A stretch of 64,000 bases of DNA from Kribbella sp. NBC_00382 (lineage in GTDB: Bacteria; Actinomycetota; Actinomycetes; Propionibacteriales; Kribbellaceae). The position numbers and the translations under genes are program-made. This document shows positions 49,237 to 58,126 of this stretch, in pieces. The DNA is taken from NCBI RefSeq assembly GCF_036067295.1, contig NZ_CP107954.1:5394001-5458000 (forward strand), in the 5' to 3' direction. Each line of letters begins with the position of its first letter. Position 1 is the first letter of the stretch. The notes under the pieces are model-generated. The model was given only the letters and a program-made list of their open reading frames with translations, was not told the DNA's origin and ran no database searches.

Positions 49237-51678
49237 ATGGACGATCGTGACGTGGAGACGATGAGCGACAGCGAGCTGCTGTCCGATCTCGATGTCACGC
49301 GCGCGAAACTGGGCGCTCTGGAGTCGCGCGAGCTCAAGATCTTGGACCGGTTGGAACAGAACAAGTACGCCAAGACCCTCGGCGCGCACGACCTTCCCCG
49401 GCTACTCGCCCACCGGTACCGCCTCGACCTGGCCGACGCCACCCGGCGCGTGAAGCTAGCCGTCGACCTACGCAAGTACCCGGCCGTGGCCGCCGCGCTG
49501 CCCACCCCGGGCAACGTGATCCCCGAGGACGGCGTAGTGCTGAACCTGGCCCAGGCACGCGCCATCATGTCGGCCTTGGAGCAGATCCCGAAGTCGGCGA
49601 ATGTCCCGGTCGAAGAACTCGACGCGGCTGCGGCACAGATGGTGCAGGCGGCGCGCCACATGAAGCCGAACGAGTTGCAGTCGATGGGGGTGCAGGTCCG
49701 CAACATCCTCGACACCGACGGCCCCGAACCCCGCGAAGACGCCGCCCGCCAGCGTGAAGAAGTGTGGGTGACGAAAGCCGAGGACGGGGTGAAGTTCGGT
49801 GGCTACCTCGCGGGTGAGAACGCCGAGAAACTGCAGACGGTCCTGCAGACCGGCGCCAAACCCCACAAAACCGAAGACGGCGAGCTGGATCCCCGGTCGC
49901 GGGGCAAACGCCAGGCCGACGCACTAGTGGATGCCCTCGACATCGCCCTGGCCTCCGGTGACCTGCCCGCTAGGGGTGGTGTCAAGCCGCACATCACCGT
50001 CACCATCGACCTGGACGACTTGACCGATGCTGGGAAGCAGGCGACCGGTGACCTGACCTACGGCGATGGCCTGTCCGCGTCGGCGATCCGCCGCCTCGCC
50101 TGCGACGCCGGGATCATCCCGGTGGTTCTGGGTTCGGATAGTCAGCCGTTGGATGTTGGCCGGGAGAAGCGGTATGTCACCGACGGCCTGCGTAACGCCC
50201 TGAACCAGCGCGACCGGGGCTGCGTCGTCTGCCACGCCCCACCGATCTACTGCGACGCCCACCACCTGATCAGCTGGGCCGACGGCGGTGCCACCAGCCT
50301 CGCGAACCTGGTGCTGTTGTGCCGGGTCGACCACACCTCGCTGCACGACGGCCACTGGACCATCACCATCATCGACAACCAGGTCCAGGTCACCCGCCCC
50401 ACCTGGGCCGACCCACCCCGACCAGACACCGGGCGAAGACTCGACTCGTCCAGCAGTACTCCCGCCACCGCACCCGCGACGACGGCCACTACCCCCTGGC
50501 CACAGTCAACCGGCACGGCCGCACCACCTGCCACACCCACACCCACACCCACACCCACGTCGGCAGATGCTGACCCCTGGCCTTCAGAGGCCACCGCCGA
50601 GGGATCCGCGCCGGCTGACGCTGAGCCCCGGCCGCCACGAGCGTCGGCGGCCGCTGACCCCTGGCCTGCGCCGACCGCCACGGGTGGACCACCTGCTACA
50701 CCCGCACCCACGTCGGCAGATGCTGACCCCTGGCCTTCAGAGGCCACCGCCGAGGGATCCGCGCCGGCTGACGCTGAGCCCCGGCCGCCACGAGCGTCGG
50801 CGGCCGCTGACCCCTGGCCTGCGCCGACCGCCACGGGTGGACCACCTGCTACACCCGCACCCACGTCGGCAGATGCTGACCCCTGGCCTTCAGAGGCCAC
50901 CGCCGAGAGATCCGCGTCGCCAAACGCTGAGCCCTGGCCGCCACCCGCGAAGACTGCCGCTGCCCCCTGGCCTGCACGGACTGCCGCCGAGGGATCCGTG
51001 TCGGCGGACGCTGAGCCCTGGCCTTCAGAGGCCGCCGCCGAGGGACCCGCGTCGGCGGACACTGATCGCTGGCCGCCACCCGTGTCGGAGGCCGCTGACC
51101 CATGGCCCTCAGAGGCCACCGCGGAGGGCGCCGCGTCCGTGGAAGCTGACTCTTGGCCGCCAGTCGCGACGACGGGCGCTGACTCCTGGCCTGTTCCGAC
51201 CGCTGCGGGCGCAGATCTTGCGGTGGCGGATGGGAGTACCGATACCAAGTCTGCAACCATCCCCGCTCCGCCCACTCGGCCTGCTCCGCCTGCTCGGCCT
51301 GCAGCGGCTTCGGGTCCTGGTGTAGCAGCGAGATTGAACTGGCCCTACAACGACGATGCTGCTTGGATCTCCGCCGAGGAGGCGGCCGAGCTAGACCCCT
51401 GGGGTGACAACTCAGTAGACGCGGGTTTACCAGCGATGCCTGGACCGACGAGCGGATCCACTCGGGGCCGGTCTCGGGTGGGCGGCGCGCCTTGGAGTAA
51501 TCCGGAGGAGGCTGCGGCTCTCGATACTTGGGGTGACGGGCCCGTCGGTGCGGTGATACCTCCCGGTGTACCCGCGCCGGCAGACACTTCCGGGGGTGGA
51601 CTTGCGTGGGTCGACGAAGATTCTTGGGCCACGCCCGACGAGGCGGCCGACGTCGATCCCTGGGCCGACAGTGCGTGA
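49237..51678 (+). CDS. DUF222/HNH endonuclease-domain protein with long repetitive tail
   Basis: An 813-residue protein of the 13E12-repeat type. DUF222 covers about residues 10-300. The HNH nuclease motif follows: CVVCHAPPIYCDAHHLISWADGG with LVLLCRVDH (about 330-365), including both Cys pairs and the catalytic DAHH. Residues from about 400 form a Pro/Ala/Thr-rich tail with recurring D.WP motifs. The last 100 residues contain three variants of W..(E/D)EAA.(L/V)D.W.D. The family is multicopy in actinobacteria; its biological role is unclear, though a mobile-element origin has been suggested. Both flanks are unusually long non-coding repeat-rich DNA. Confidence 0.92.
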   Translation: MDDRDVETMSDSELLSDLDVTRAKLGALESRELKILDRLEQNKYAKTLGAHDLPRLLAHRYRLDLADATRRVKLAVDLRKYPAVAAALPTPGNVIPEDGVVLNLAQARAIMSALEQIPKSANVPVEELDAAAAQMVQAARHMKPNELQSMGVQVRNILDTDGPEPREDAARQREEVWVTKAEDGVKFGGYLAGENAEKLQTVLQTGAKPHKTEDGELDPRSRGKRQADALVDALDIALASGDLPARGGVKPHITVTIDLDDLTDAGKQATGDLTYGDGLSASAIRRLACDAGIIPVVLGSDSQPLDVGREKRYVTDGLRNALNQRDRGCVVCHAPPIYCDAHHLISWADGGATSLANLVLLCRVDHTSLHDGHWTITIIDNQVQVTRPTWADPPRPDTGRRLDSSSSTPATAPATTATTPWPQSTGTAAPPATPTPTPTPTSADADPWPSEATAEGSAPADAEPRPPRASAAADPWPAPTATGGPPATPAPTSADADPWPSEATAEGSAPADAEPRPPRASAAADPWPAPTATGGPPATPAPTSADADPWPSEATAERSASPNAEPWPPPAKTAAAPWPARTAAEGSVSADAEPWPSEAAAEGPASADTDRWPPPVSEAADPWPSEATAEGAASVEADSWPPVATTGADSWPVPTAAGADLAVADGSTDTKSATIPAPPTRPAPPARPAAASGPGVAARLNWPYNDDAAWISAEEAAELDPWGDNSVDAGLPAMPGPTSGSTRGRSRVGGAPWSNPEEAAALDTWGDGPVGAVIPPGVPAPADTSGGGLAWVDEDSWATPDEAADVDPWADSA
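50560..50907 (+). repeat. 153-bp exact tandem duplication within the HNH gene
   Basis: Units at 50560-50712 and 50713-50865 appear identical; a third partial copy begins at 50866 and diverges after about 42 bases. Length 153 = 51 codons, so the frame is kept. The coding unit carries DADPWPSEATAEG and ADPWPAPTATGG. Confidence 0.9.
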
Positions 51679-52320
51679 TACAGGCAGGTAGCTGAACGCC
51701 ACAAAGCTGGCTGCCGTTCGTCGTGCACCACTCTGCTCAAGGGGAGTCTGGCTTGTTTCTGTGAGGGGAGTCCGGCTCGTTCTTGCTTGGCGGGAGTCTG
51801 GCTCGTTCTTGCTTGAGGGGTACGGCTTTTGGCCTCCGCTCTCGGTTGGTCTCCGCGGGTCATGCTCAGGTGCCCGAGCGGGTCCGTGTCGCTGGTCGCT
51901 GGTCACTCGTGGCTGGTCGCTGTTGCTGTGGCGCTGGTCGTTGTGCCTTCCAGCCGGTCAGGTCCGCCTGTGCCTGGTCTCGGCTGGCCTCCGCGGCCTG
52001 CGGGCCCGCGGATGGGGTGAGGACGCCAGTGGGCTGTGGATGACCGGTCGGGTGGCTGGTCGGTGATGGGCAGGTCGACGGGGATGGTCGGCGACGGGCG
52101 GGTCGACGGGGCTGATTGGCGATCGGCGGGTCGATGGGGGTGGTCGGGGGTGGGCGGGTCGGCTGGGGGCGGCGCCTTCTTGTGGGCGGGGATGAGCGGC
52201 TACTCGTGGTCGCGGTCGTCGTGTGGTCGCCTGACCGGTGAGAAGGTGCGTGGCTCGGTGGCCGGGGACGTTCGCAGGTACCTCGCTCGCTAGCCGTGAG
52301 GGGTGCGGCAGGATAGGGCT
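51679..52320. other. Gene-free region with short direct repeats
   Basis: No gene supported on either strand. Three tandem copies of a 24-26-base unit (core GGGAGTC(T/C)GGCT.GTT) begin near 51741, 51765 and 51791. Further on, G/T/C-rich words such as GCTGGTCGCTG and GGCGGGTCG recur up to about 52180. Upstream control of the Nif3-like gene probably lies at the right end. Confidence 0.65.
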
Positions 52321-53454
52321 GTGGATGCGACGCTTGCTGATGTGCTCAAGGTTCTGGATCGGTTGTACGACCCGGCGTGGGCTGAGAGTTGGGATGCCGT
52401 CGGGCTGGTGACGGGGGATCCGGAGCAGCCGGTGCGGCGGGTGTTGTTTGCGGTGGATCCAATGCGCGAGGTGGTCGACGAGGCCATCAGCGGGGACTTC
52501 GATCTGCTGGTGACGCACCACCCGTTGCTGCTCAAAGGGGTCAGCAGTGTTGCGGCGACGACGCCCAAGGGGCGGGTGATTCACGACCTGATTCGGAGCG
52601 GTACTGCGTTGCACGTCTGCCACACCAATGCGGACAACGCGAACCCGGGAGTCAGCGACGCGTTGGCCGCGGCGCTTACGCTCACCGAGACCCAGCCGTT
52701 GAAGGCGATGCCGGGCGAGCCGATGGACAAGGTTGTCGTTTACGTGCCGGTGGGGGAGACGCAGGCGATGATCGATGCGTTGGGGGTGGCGGGCGCCGGG
52801 CGGGTCGGGTCGTACGAGCGGGCCGCGTGGAGTGCTGCTGGGGAAGGTACGTTCCGGCCGCTGGAAGGGGCCGACCCGGCGATCGGGCGGGTTGGGGAGA
52901 TCGAGCGGGTGGCTGAGGATCGGGTCGAGATGGTGCTTCCGCGGGGGCGGCGACGGGCAGTCGTGGAGGCCTTGCGGGCGGCGCACTCCTACGAGGAGCC
53001 TGCGTTCGACCTGTACGAGATGGCGGCGCTTCCGAGCACGCGAGGCGGCGGGCGGGTCGGCGTACTGGCTGAGCCTCTGTCCCTCAAGCAATTCGCCGAG
53101 CTCGTCGCCGAGCGGTTGCCGCGGACGGAGCACGGCGTACGGGTGTCAGGTGATCCGGAGCGGTTGATCGAGACGGTCGCCGTGGTCGGGGGAGCCGGCG
53201 ACTCGGAGTTCGACCGGGTCCGGGCGGCCGGGGTCGACGCCTACGTCACCGCCGACCTCCGGCACCACCCGGCGACCGAGGCTCGCGCGTACGACGAGGG
53301 CCCCGCGCTGGTCGATGTCGCCCACTGGGCCAGCGAATGGCCGTGGCTCAAAGACGCGGAGCGACTCCTGATCGCGGGCTTGGCAGAGCAGGGCAGTACC
53401 GTGGACACTCACATCTCGACGCTGTGTACCGATGCGTGGACCTTCAGGCTCTGA
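52321..53454 (+). CDS. Nif3-like dinuclear metal-centre hexameric protein
   Basis: A 377-residue protein of the NIF3/YqfO family. The N-terminal part holds LFAVDPMREVVDEAI, LLVTHHPLLLKGV and HVCHTNADNAN (His/Asp metal ligands). A PII-like insert (DKVVVYVPVGETQAMIDAL, AHSYEEPAFDLYE) is in the middle, and the C-terminus has DAYVTADLRHHPATEA and VDVAHWASEW. Biochemical role is uncertain; a GTP cyclohydrolase-like activity has been proposed. The GTG at 52321 has AGGATAGGG just upstream. It leads the Nif3/Zn-ribbon/RNase H cluster also known in mycobacteria. Confidence 0.93.
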   Translation: MDATLADVLKVLDRLYDPAWAESWDAVGLVTGDPEQPVRRVLFAVDPMREVVDEAISGDFDLLVTHHPLLLKGVSSVAATTPKGRVIHDLIRSGTALHVCHTNADNANPGVSDALAAALTLTETQPLKAMPGEPMDKVVVYVPVGETQAMIDALGVAGAGRVGSYERAAWSAAGEGTFRPLEGADPAIGRVGEIERVAEDRVEMVLPRGRRRAVVEALRAAHSYEEPAFDLYEMAALPSTRGGGRVGVLAEPLSLKQFAELVAERLPRTEHGVRVSGDPERLIETVAVVGGAGDSEFDRVRAAGVDAYVTADLRHHPATEARAYDEGPALVDVAHWASEWPWLKDAERLLIAGLAEQGSTVDTHISTLCTDAWTFRL

Positions 53455-53497
53455 GCGGTGCATGGCTGACAACTGAACGCGATCTAAGGAGCCGACC

Positions 53498-54241
53498 CTG
53501 AACGCCGAGCCCGCCGTGCAACGCCGGTTGCTGGATCTGCAGGACCTCGACCTGCAGCTGGATCAGGTCGCGCACAAGCGCAAGTCCTTGCCCGAGCACG
53601 CCGCGCTGGCCGAGCTGGCGACGGAGAAGTCGGGGGTCGACCGCGAACTCGTCAGCGCCGACACCGAGGTCAGCGACCTCAAGCGCGAGCAGAAGAAGGC
53701 CGACAGCGATGTCGACCAGGTCCGCCAGCGCAAGGCCCGCAACCAGCAGCGGATGGATTCCGGTCAGGTCACCTCGCCGCGCGACCTGGAGAACCTGCAG
53801 CACGAGATCGGCTCGCTCGACCGCCGGATCTCCGACCTGGAGGACGCCGAGCTCGAGGTGATGGAGAAGCTGGAGGCCGCTGAGGTGGTCCAGGCCGACC
53901 TGCAGGGCCGCGCGGACGCGTTCGCCGGCCGGCAGTCCGAGCTGGAGGCGACCCGCGACGCCGCGCTGAAGGAGCTCGACGAGCAGCGCGCGAAGGTCGG
54001 CGAGGAGCGCGCCAAGGTGATCGCCGAGCTGCCGGACGCGCTGGTCGCGAACTACCAGAAGCTGCGCGAGCGCAACGGCGGCATCGGCGCCGCGCCGCTG
54101 GTCGGCAAGCGCTGCATGGGCTGCCGGATGGAGCTGGCGCCCTCGGACCTGGGCGCGATCAAGGCCGCCGCGGCCGATCTCGTCCTGCACCACGAGGAGT
54201 GTGGCCGGATCCTGGTACGGACCTCGGAGAGCACCCTGTGA
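53498..54241 (+). CDS. Coiled-coil zinc-ribbon protein, probable CTG start
   Basis: A 247-residue protein: long antiparallel coiled coil (about residues 10-185, rich in Glu/Lys/Arg/Leu heptads such as VSDLKREQKKADSDVDQVRQ) followed by a zinc ribbon (CMGCRMELAP and HHEECGRILV). It is the conserved actinobacterial partner of Nif3-like proteins, of unknown role. AAGGAG at 53486-53491 is 6 bases before CTG 53498, giving MNAEPAVQRRLLDLQDLD, which resembles other family N-termini. The first standard start, GTG 53516, has no ribosome binding site within reach. The stop overlaps the next gene's start (GTGA). Confidence 0.9.
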   Translation: MNAEPAVQRRLLDLQDLDLQLDQVAHKRKSLPEHAALAELATEKSGVDRELVSADTEVSDLKREQKKADSDVDQVRQRKARNQQRMDSGQVTSPRDLENLQHEIGSLDRRISDLEDAELEVMEKLEAAEVVQADLQGRADAFAGRQSELEATRDAALKELDEQRAKVGEERAKVIAELPDALVANYQKLRERNGGIGAAPLVGKRCMGCRMELAPSDLGAIKAAAADLVLHHEECGRILVRTSESTL

Positions 54242-55383
54242 GCAGTGGCCCGTCGCACGTCATCGTCGAGGCCGACGGCGGCTCCCGGGGCAACCCGGGG
54301 CCTGCGTCGTACGGCGCGCTGGTGCGTGACCCGGAGACCGGTGCGGTGATCGCCCAGGCCGGCGTCACGATCGGGATCGCGACCAACAACGTCGCGGAGT
54401 ACAGCGGGCTGATCGCCGGGCTGGAGCTGGCCCGGGAGTATGCGCCGGACGCGTCGATCGAGGTCCGGATGGACTCCAAGCTGGTCATCGAGCAGATGGC
54501 CGGCCGCTGGAAGATCAAGCACCCGGACATGAAGCCGCTCGCGATCAAGGCGCAGGGGCTCGCGCCGTTCGGGACCGAGTGGACTTGGGTGCCGCGCGCC
54601 CAGAACGCGGCCGCCGACGCGCTCGCCAACATGGCGCTCGATGGCAAGCCGGTACCGCTCCGCCCTACTGAAGGGCCGGCGGCTGGTGGGTCGGCCGCGC
54701 AATCCGTAGTACCGGCTGAGCCTTCGGATCAGCAGAAGGCCATGCAGGGTTGGGGTGCGCAGACCGAGCCGCCGACCCAGCTGATCTTTCTGCGGCACGG
54801 GCAGACGCCGCACACTGTCGACAAGCGGTTCTCGGGGTCCGGTGGGGATGATCCGGCGTTGAGTGAGCTTGGCGAGCAGCAGGCGGTTGCGGCCGCGCAG
54901 TACCTGGCAAGGCGGGGCGGCATCGACGCGATCGTCAGTTCCCCGATGGTACGGACGAAGCAGACGGCTGCTGCCGTGGCGGAGACGCTCGGGCTCGATG
55001 TGAAGGTCGAGAAGGGCTGGGTGGAGTGCTCGTTCGGTGACTGGGACGGGCACACCTTCGCCGAGGTCCAGCAGAAGTGGCCGGAGGCCCTCAATGAGTG
55101 GATGGGATCGACCACGGTTGCCCCGCCTGGTGGCGAGTCCTTCGACGCCTGCGCCCGACGCGCACGGTCCGCGCGCGACGGCGTGCTCGCGGCGTACCCC
55201 GGCAAGACCGTCCTCGTGGTGACCCACGTGACCCCGATCAAGCTGATGGTCCGCTCGGTGCTCCAGGCCCCGATGAACTCCCTCTTCCGGATGGAGCTCG
55301 CCCCCGCCACGCTGACCGAAATCCACTGGTACGCCGACGGTCTCGCCTCACTTAAGTCCTTCAACGTCCAACCCGCACAGTAG
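54238..55383 (+). CDS. Bifunctional RNase HI / histidine phosphatase
   Basis: A 381-residue fusion. Residues 5-135 are RNase HI: VIVEADGGSRGNPGPASYGA, NNVAEYSGLIAGLELA and RMDSKLVIEQM carry the Asp/Glu/Asp metal ligands, which cut RNA in RNA:DNA hybrids. A Pro/Ala-rich linker leads to a phosphoglycerate-mutase-type phosphatase (about 178-380): LRHGQTPHT, SSPMVRTKQTA and VVTHVTPIK. Mycobacteria have the same fusion, where the second half acts as an alpha-ribazole/acid phosphatase. The GTG at 54238 overlaps the preceding stop, so they are cotranslated. Confidence 0.94.
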   Translation: MSSGPSHVIVEADGGSRGNPGPASYGALVRDPETGAVIAQAGVTIGIATNNVAEYSGLIAGLELAREYAPDASIEVRMDSKLVIEQMAGRWKIKHPDMKPLAIKAQGLAPFGTEWTWVPRAQNAAADALANMALDGKPVPLRPTEGPAAGGSAAQSVVPAEPSDQQKAMQGWGAQTEPPTQLIFLRHGQTPHTVDKRFSGSGGDDPALSELGEQQAVAAAQYLARRGGIDAIVSSPMVRTKQTAAAVAETLGLDVKVEKGWVECSFGDWDGHTFAEVQQKWPEALNEWMGSTTVAPPGGESFDACARRARSARDGVLAAYPGKTVLVVTHVTPIKLMVRSVLQAPMNSLFRMELAPATLTEIHWYADGLASLKSFNVQPAQ

Positions 55384-55442
55384 TGCGCTGACCGGCGCCG
55401 AGGCACGCATCTCCGGCGCCCAGGCAGGCGCCTCGCTGCGTT

Positions 55443-55485
55443 GGAGGGCGGGGCACGATGAACACCGCATCGAGCCCCGCCCTCC
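55443..55485 (+). terminator. Hairpin after RNase H gene
   Basis: Perfect 12-bp arms (55443-55454 and 55474-55485) with a 19-base loop, followed by GCCTT. Probable terminator of the three-gene cluster. Confidence 0.6.
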
Positions 55486-55603
55486 GCCTTGCGATCCACC
55501 AGCCTGGACACCGGAGCTACGCACCTCAACACCGGTCAACGCACTAGTCTGACCTCAGAGCCAGGGCACGACGGGGTGCCTGGCGGATGGACGGAGTGGT
55601 CGC

Positions 55604-57040
55604 GTGCCGTTGCAAAGGGTGCATTTCGCCGAAGAGGTTCCGGAGGTCTTCCGGACCTCGTTGCAGGCGATCCGGCGGGAGCTCGAGGTGCCGGCGGAGT
55701 TTCCGCCGGCGGTCGTCGAAGCGGCGCTGGCCGCGGCGGCCAATCCACGGCTGCCGGAGCTGGACCGGACCGAGATCGAGTTCGTCACCATCGATCCGCC
55801 GGACTCGATGGACCTCGACCAGGCCGTGCACATCGAGCGCGCGGGCGCCGGCTACACGGTGCACTACGCGATCGCTGACGTCGCCGCGTTCGTCCAGGCA
55901 GGGGATCCGATCGACGTCGAGGCGCGCAAACGCGGCGAGACGCTCTACGCGCCCGACAAGCGCACGCCGCTGCACCCGCCGGAACTTTCCGAGGGCGCGG
56001 CCTCGTTGCTCGCCGACCAGGTTCGGCCGGCGATCCTGTGGACCATCACGGTTGACGCATCCGGCGAAGGTACCGACGTGAAGTGCCAGCGGGCGTTGGT
56101 GAAGTCGCGCGCCAAGCTCAACTACGCCGGCGTGCAGAAGGACCTCGATGCCGGTACCGCCTCAGAGTCGCTGCAGTTGCTACGTGAGGTCGGTAAGCTG
56201 CGCGAGCAGCGCGAACTCGAGCGCGGCGGCGTCAACCTGCCCATCCCGGACCAGGAGGTCGTCACCGCCAACGGCGAGTGGTCGCTGGAGTTCCGCGCTC
56301 CGCTGCCGGTCGAGGGCTGGAACGCGCAGATCTCCTTGCTCACCGGGATGGCTGCCGCGCACCTGATGATGTACGGCGAGATCGGCATCCTCCGCACACT
56401 GCCCGAGTCGCACGACGACCTCCGGCGCAAGCTGGAGAACACGGCGAAGGCGCTCAACATCCCGTGGCCCGTCGGCACGTCGTACGCCGCCTTCATTCAC
56501 GGCCTCGATCCCAAGGTGCCCGCGCACGCGGCGATGCTCGCGGCCTGCACCGTACTTTTCCGTGGCGCCGGCTACACGTCCTTCTCCGGTGGGGTTCCGG
56601 AGCAACCGGAGCACGCCGCGATGAAGTCGGAGTACGCCCATGTCACCGCGCCGCTGCGCCGGCTGGTCGACCGCTGGACGAGTGAGATCTGCGTGGCGTT
56701 GTGCGCCGATGCCGAAGTACCGGCCTGGGTGCGCGAGTCGATGGACGAGATCCCCAAGATCATGGAGGACTGCGACCGCAAGGCGCACGCCTACGAACGC
56801 TCGATCGTCAGCATGGTCGAGGCCGGCCTGGTCGCCGATCACGTCGGCTCAACCTACGACGGCGTCATCACCGACGTCGACGACCGCGAACCCACCCGCG
56901 GCATAGTCGCCCTCTCCACCCTGGCGATCGAAGGCCGAGTCACCGGCACAGCCGCCCTACCCCTAGGCCAGCCAGTCCGAGTCAAGCTCACCGAAGCCGA
57001 CATCACCAAGCGCACAGTCGCCTTTGAGCTAGCGCCCTAG
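55604..57040 (+). CDS. RNB-domain exoribonuclease
   Basis: A 478-residue 3'-5' exoribonuclease of the RNase II/R family. The metal-binding block is FVTIDPPDSMDLDQAVHIER (three Asp), with YAIADVAAFV after it. SEYAHVTAPLRRLVDRW is the conserved C-terminal part of the RNB domain. N-terminal cold-shock and C-terminal S1 RNA-binding domains of full RNase II/R are missing or much reduced, as is common for the short actinobacterial form. The start is GTG 55604. The 3' end overlaps the convergent TetR gene by 12 bases. Confidence 0.92.
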   Translation: MPLQRVHFAEEVPEVFRTSLQAIRRELEVPAEFPPAVVEAALAAAANPRLPELDRTEIEFVTIDPPDSMDLDQAVHIERAGAGYTVHYAIADVAAFVQAGDPIDVEARKRGETLYAPDKRTPLHPPELSEGAASLLADQVRPAILWTITVDASGEGTDVKCQRALVKSRAKLNYAGVQKDLDAGTASESLQLLREVGKLREQRELERGGVNLPIPDQEVVTANGEWSLEFRAPLPVEGWNAQISLLTGMAAAHLMMYGEIGILRTLPESHDDLRRKLENTAKALNIPWPVGTSYAAFIHGLDPKVPAHAAMLAACTVLFRGAGYTSFSGGVPEQPEHAAMKSEYAHVTAPLRRLVDRWTSEICVALCADAEVPAWVRESMDEIPKIMEDCDRKAHAYERSIVSMVEAGLVADHVGSTYDGVITDVDDREPTRGIVALSTLAIEGRVTGTAALPLGQPVRVKLTEADITKRTVAFELAP

Positions 57041-57595
57041 TTGAGCGATCACCGCTGCTGTCACCCGAGTGGTATCGCCGGTAGCGAGTAGGTCGAGCAA
57101 CCCGCCGCGTAGGACCGCCAGTACTTCGGTACGCCGGGCCTGCGCGGCCTTGCTGTCTTTGCCGGGTTGGACGGATTTGAAGAGGGCTAGCCAGTCCTCG
57201 ACGGTGGAGCGGGCGAAGTCGGACCAGGGGCCGTCGGGGGATACCAGGGAGCGGCCGTAGGCCTCTACCCAGAGTTTCATCAGGGGGCGGCGTTCCTCGG
57301 CGGCCAGCCAGGTCCAGAGTTCTCGGGCTACTACGTCCAGGCCGGGCGGTTCGGAGTACTGGCTGGTGATTTGGTGCAGGAGTTCTAGTTCGTCGCTGCG
57401 GGCGCGCGCCAGGAGGGCACGGATCAGACCGTCTTTACTGCCGAAAAGGAACAGCAACACCCGGGGGCTCGAGCCGATCGCGGTCGCTAGTGGGCGGAGC
57501 GAGAGGTCGGCCAGCCCGTGGGTGAGGGAGTACGCGTAGGCGCGCTCCAGCAGTTCCGTCTCCCGGGCGGAAGGGGTTGGCTTCGTGGTCGTCAC
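57029..57595 (-). CDS. TetR-family regulator
   Basis: A 188-residue TetR protein: helix-turn-helix LADLSLRPLATAIGSSPRVL (about residues 28-47) then LFLFGSKDGLIRALLARAR. The C-terminal domain is all-helical. The GTG at 57595 is preceded by AGGAG about 11 bases upstream; the much longer open frame to 58708 runs antisense through the neighbours and is not coding. It is divergent from a GNAT gene with a CTACTGA/TCAGTAG inverted repeat in the gap. Confidence 0.9.
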   Translation of the reverse strand: MTTTKPTPSARETELLERAYAYSLTHGLADLSLRPLATAIGSSPRVLLFLFGSKDGLIRALLARARSDELELLHQITSQYSEPPGLDVVARELWTWLAAEERRPLMKLWVEAYGRSLVSPDGPWSDFARSTVEDWLALFKSVQPGKDSKAAQARRTEVLAVLRGGLLDLLATGDTTRVTAAVIAQLGR

Positions 57596-57609
57596 CGCAC
57601 TAGTATCTC

Positions 57610-57633
57610 CTACTGAAACACTCGTGTCAGTAG
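57610..57633. promoter_or_regulatory. TetR operator candidate
   Basis: Inverted repeat CTACTGA (57610-57616) and TCAGTAG (57627-57633) with 10-base spacer in the 51-base gap between the divergent TetR and GNAT genes. The TetR ribosome binding site abuts it. Confidence 0.65.
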
Positions 57634-57646
57634 ATCGAGGTGGCAG

Positions 57647-58126
57647 ATGGAGATCAGGCGGGCGGATCGGCCGGGGGATCTCGGCTGGGTGGTGCAGGCG
57701 CATGGCGAGCTGTACGCCGCGGAGTACGGCTGGGGGATGGAGTACGAGGCGCTGGTGGCGCAGATCGTCGCCGACTTCGGCAAGAACTTCGACCCGGACC
57801 GGGAGGCGGCCTGGATCGCCGAGCGGGACGGTGAGCGGATGGGCAGTGTCTTCTGCGTACGAGGCCCGGACGAAGCGACCGCCAAGCTGCGACTGTTGCT
57901 GCTCCACCCGTCGAGCCGTGGCCAGGGTCTCGGCGCCCGGCTCGTCGATACCTGCATGGCCTTCGCTCGCGAGCGTGGCTACAAGCGGATGGTGCTCTGG
58001 ACGAACGACCCGTTGGTTGCCGCTCGCAACATCTACCTGGCCCGCGGCTTCAGGCTGACCGGCGAGGAGCCGCACGATCTCTTCGGCGAGGGACTGCTGA
58101 GCCAGACGTACGAACTCGACCTCTAG
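57647..58126 (+). CDS. GNAT acetyltransferase
   Basis: A 159-residue acetyltransferase of the small MarR-associated/GNAT type. MEIRRADRPGDLGWVVQAHGELYAAEYGW opens it; the acetyl-CoA loop is LHPSSRGQGLGARLVD, and NIYLARGFRLTGEEPHDLFG ends the fold. The ATG at 57647 starts the family-typical N-terminus. It is divergent from, and probably controlled by, the TetR gene. Its stop codon shares the palindrome CTAG with the stop of the convergent AraC gene. Substrate unknown. Confidence 0.9.
   Translation: MEIRRADRPGDLGWVVQAHGELYAAEYGWGMEYEALVAQIVADFGKNFDPDREAAWIAERDGERMGSVFCVRGPDEATAKLRLLLLHPSSRGQGLGARLVDTCMAFARERGYKRMVLWTNDPLVAARNIYLARGFRLTGEEPHDLFGEGLLSQTYELDL

Noticed and set aside
51958..53133. 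A 391-codon minus-strand frame opposite the Nif3-like gene
   Set aside because: Arg/Pro/His-rich, no family motifs, and antisense to a well-conserved protein.
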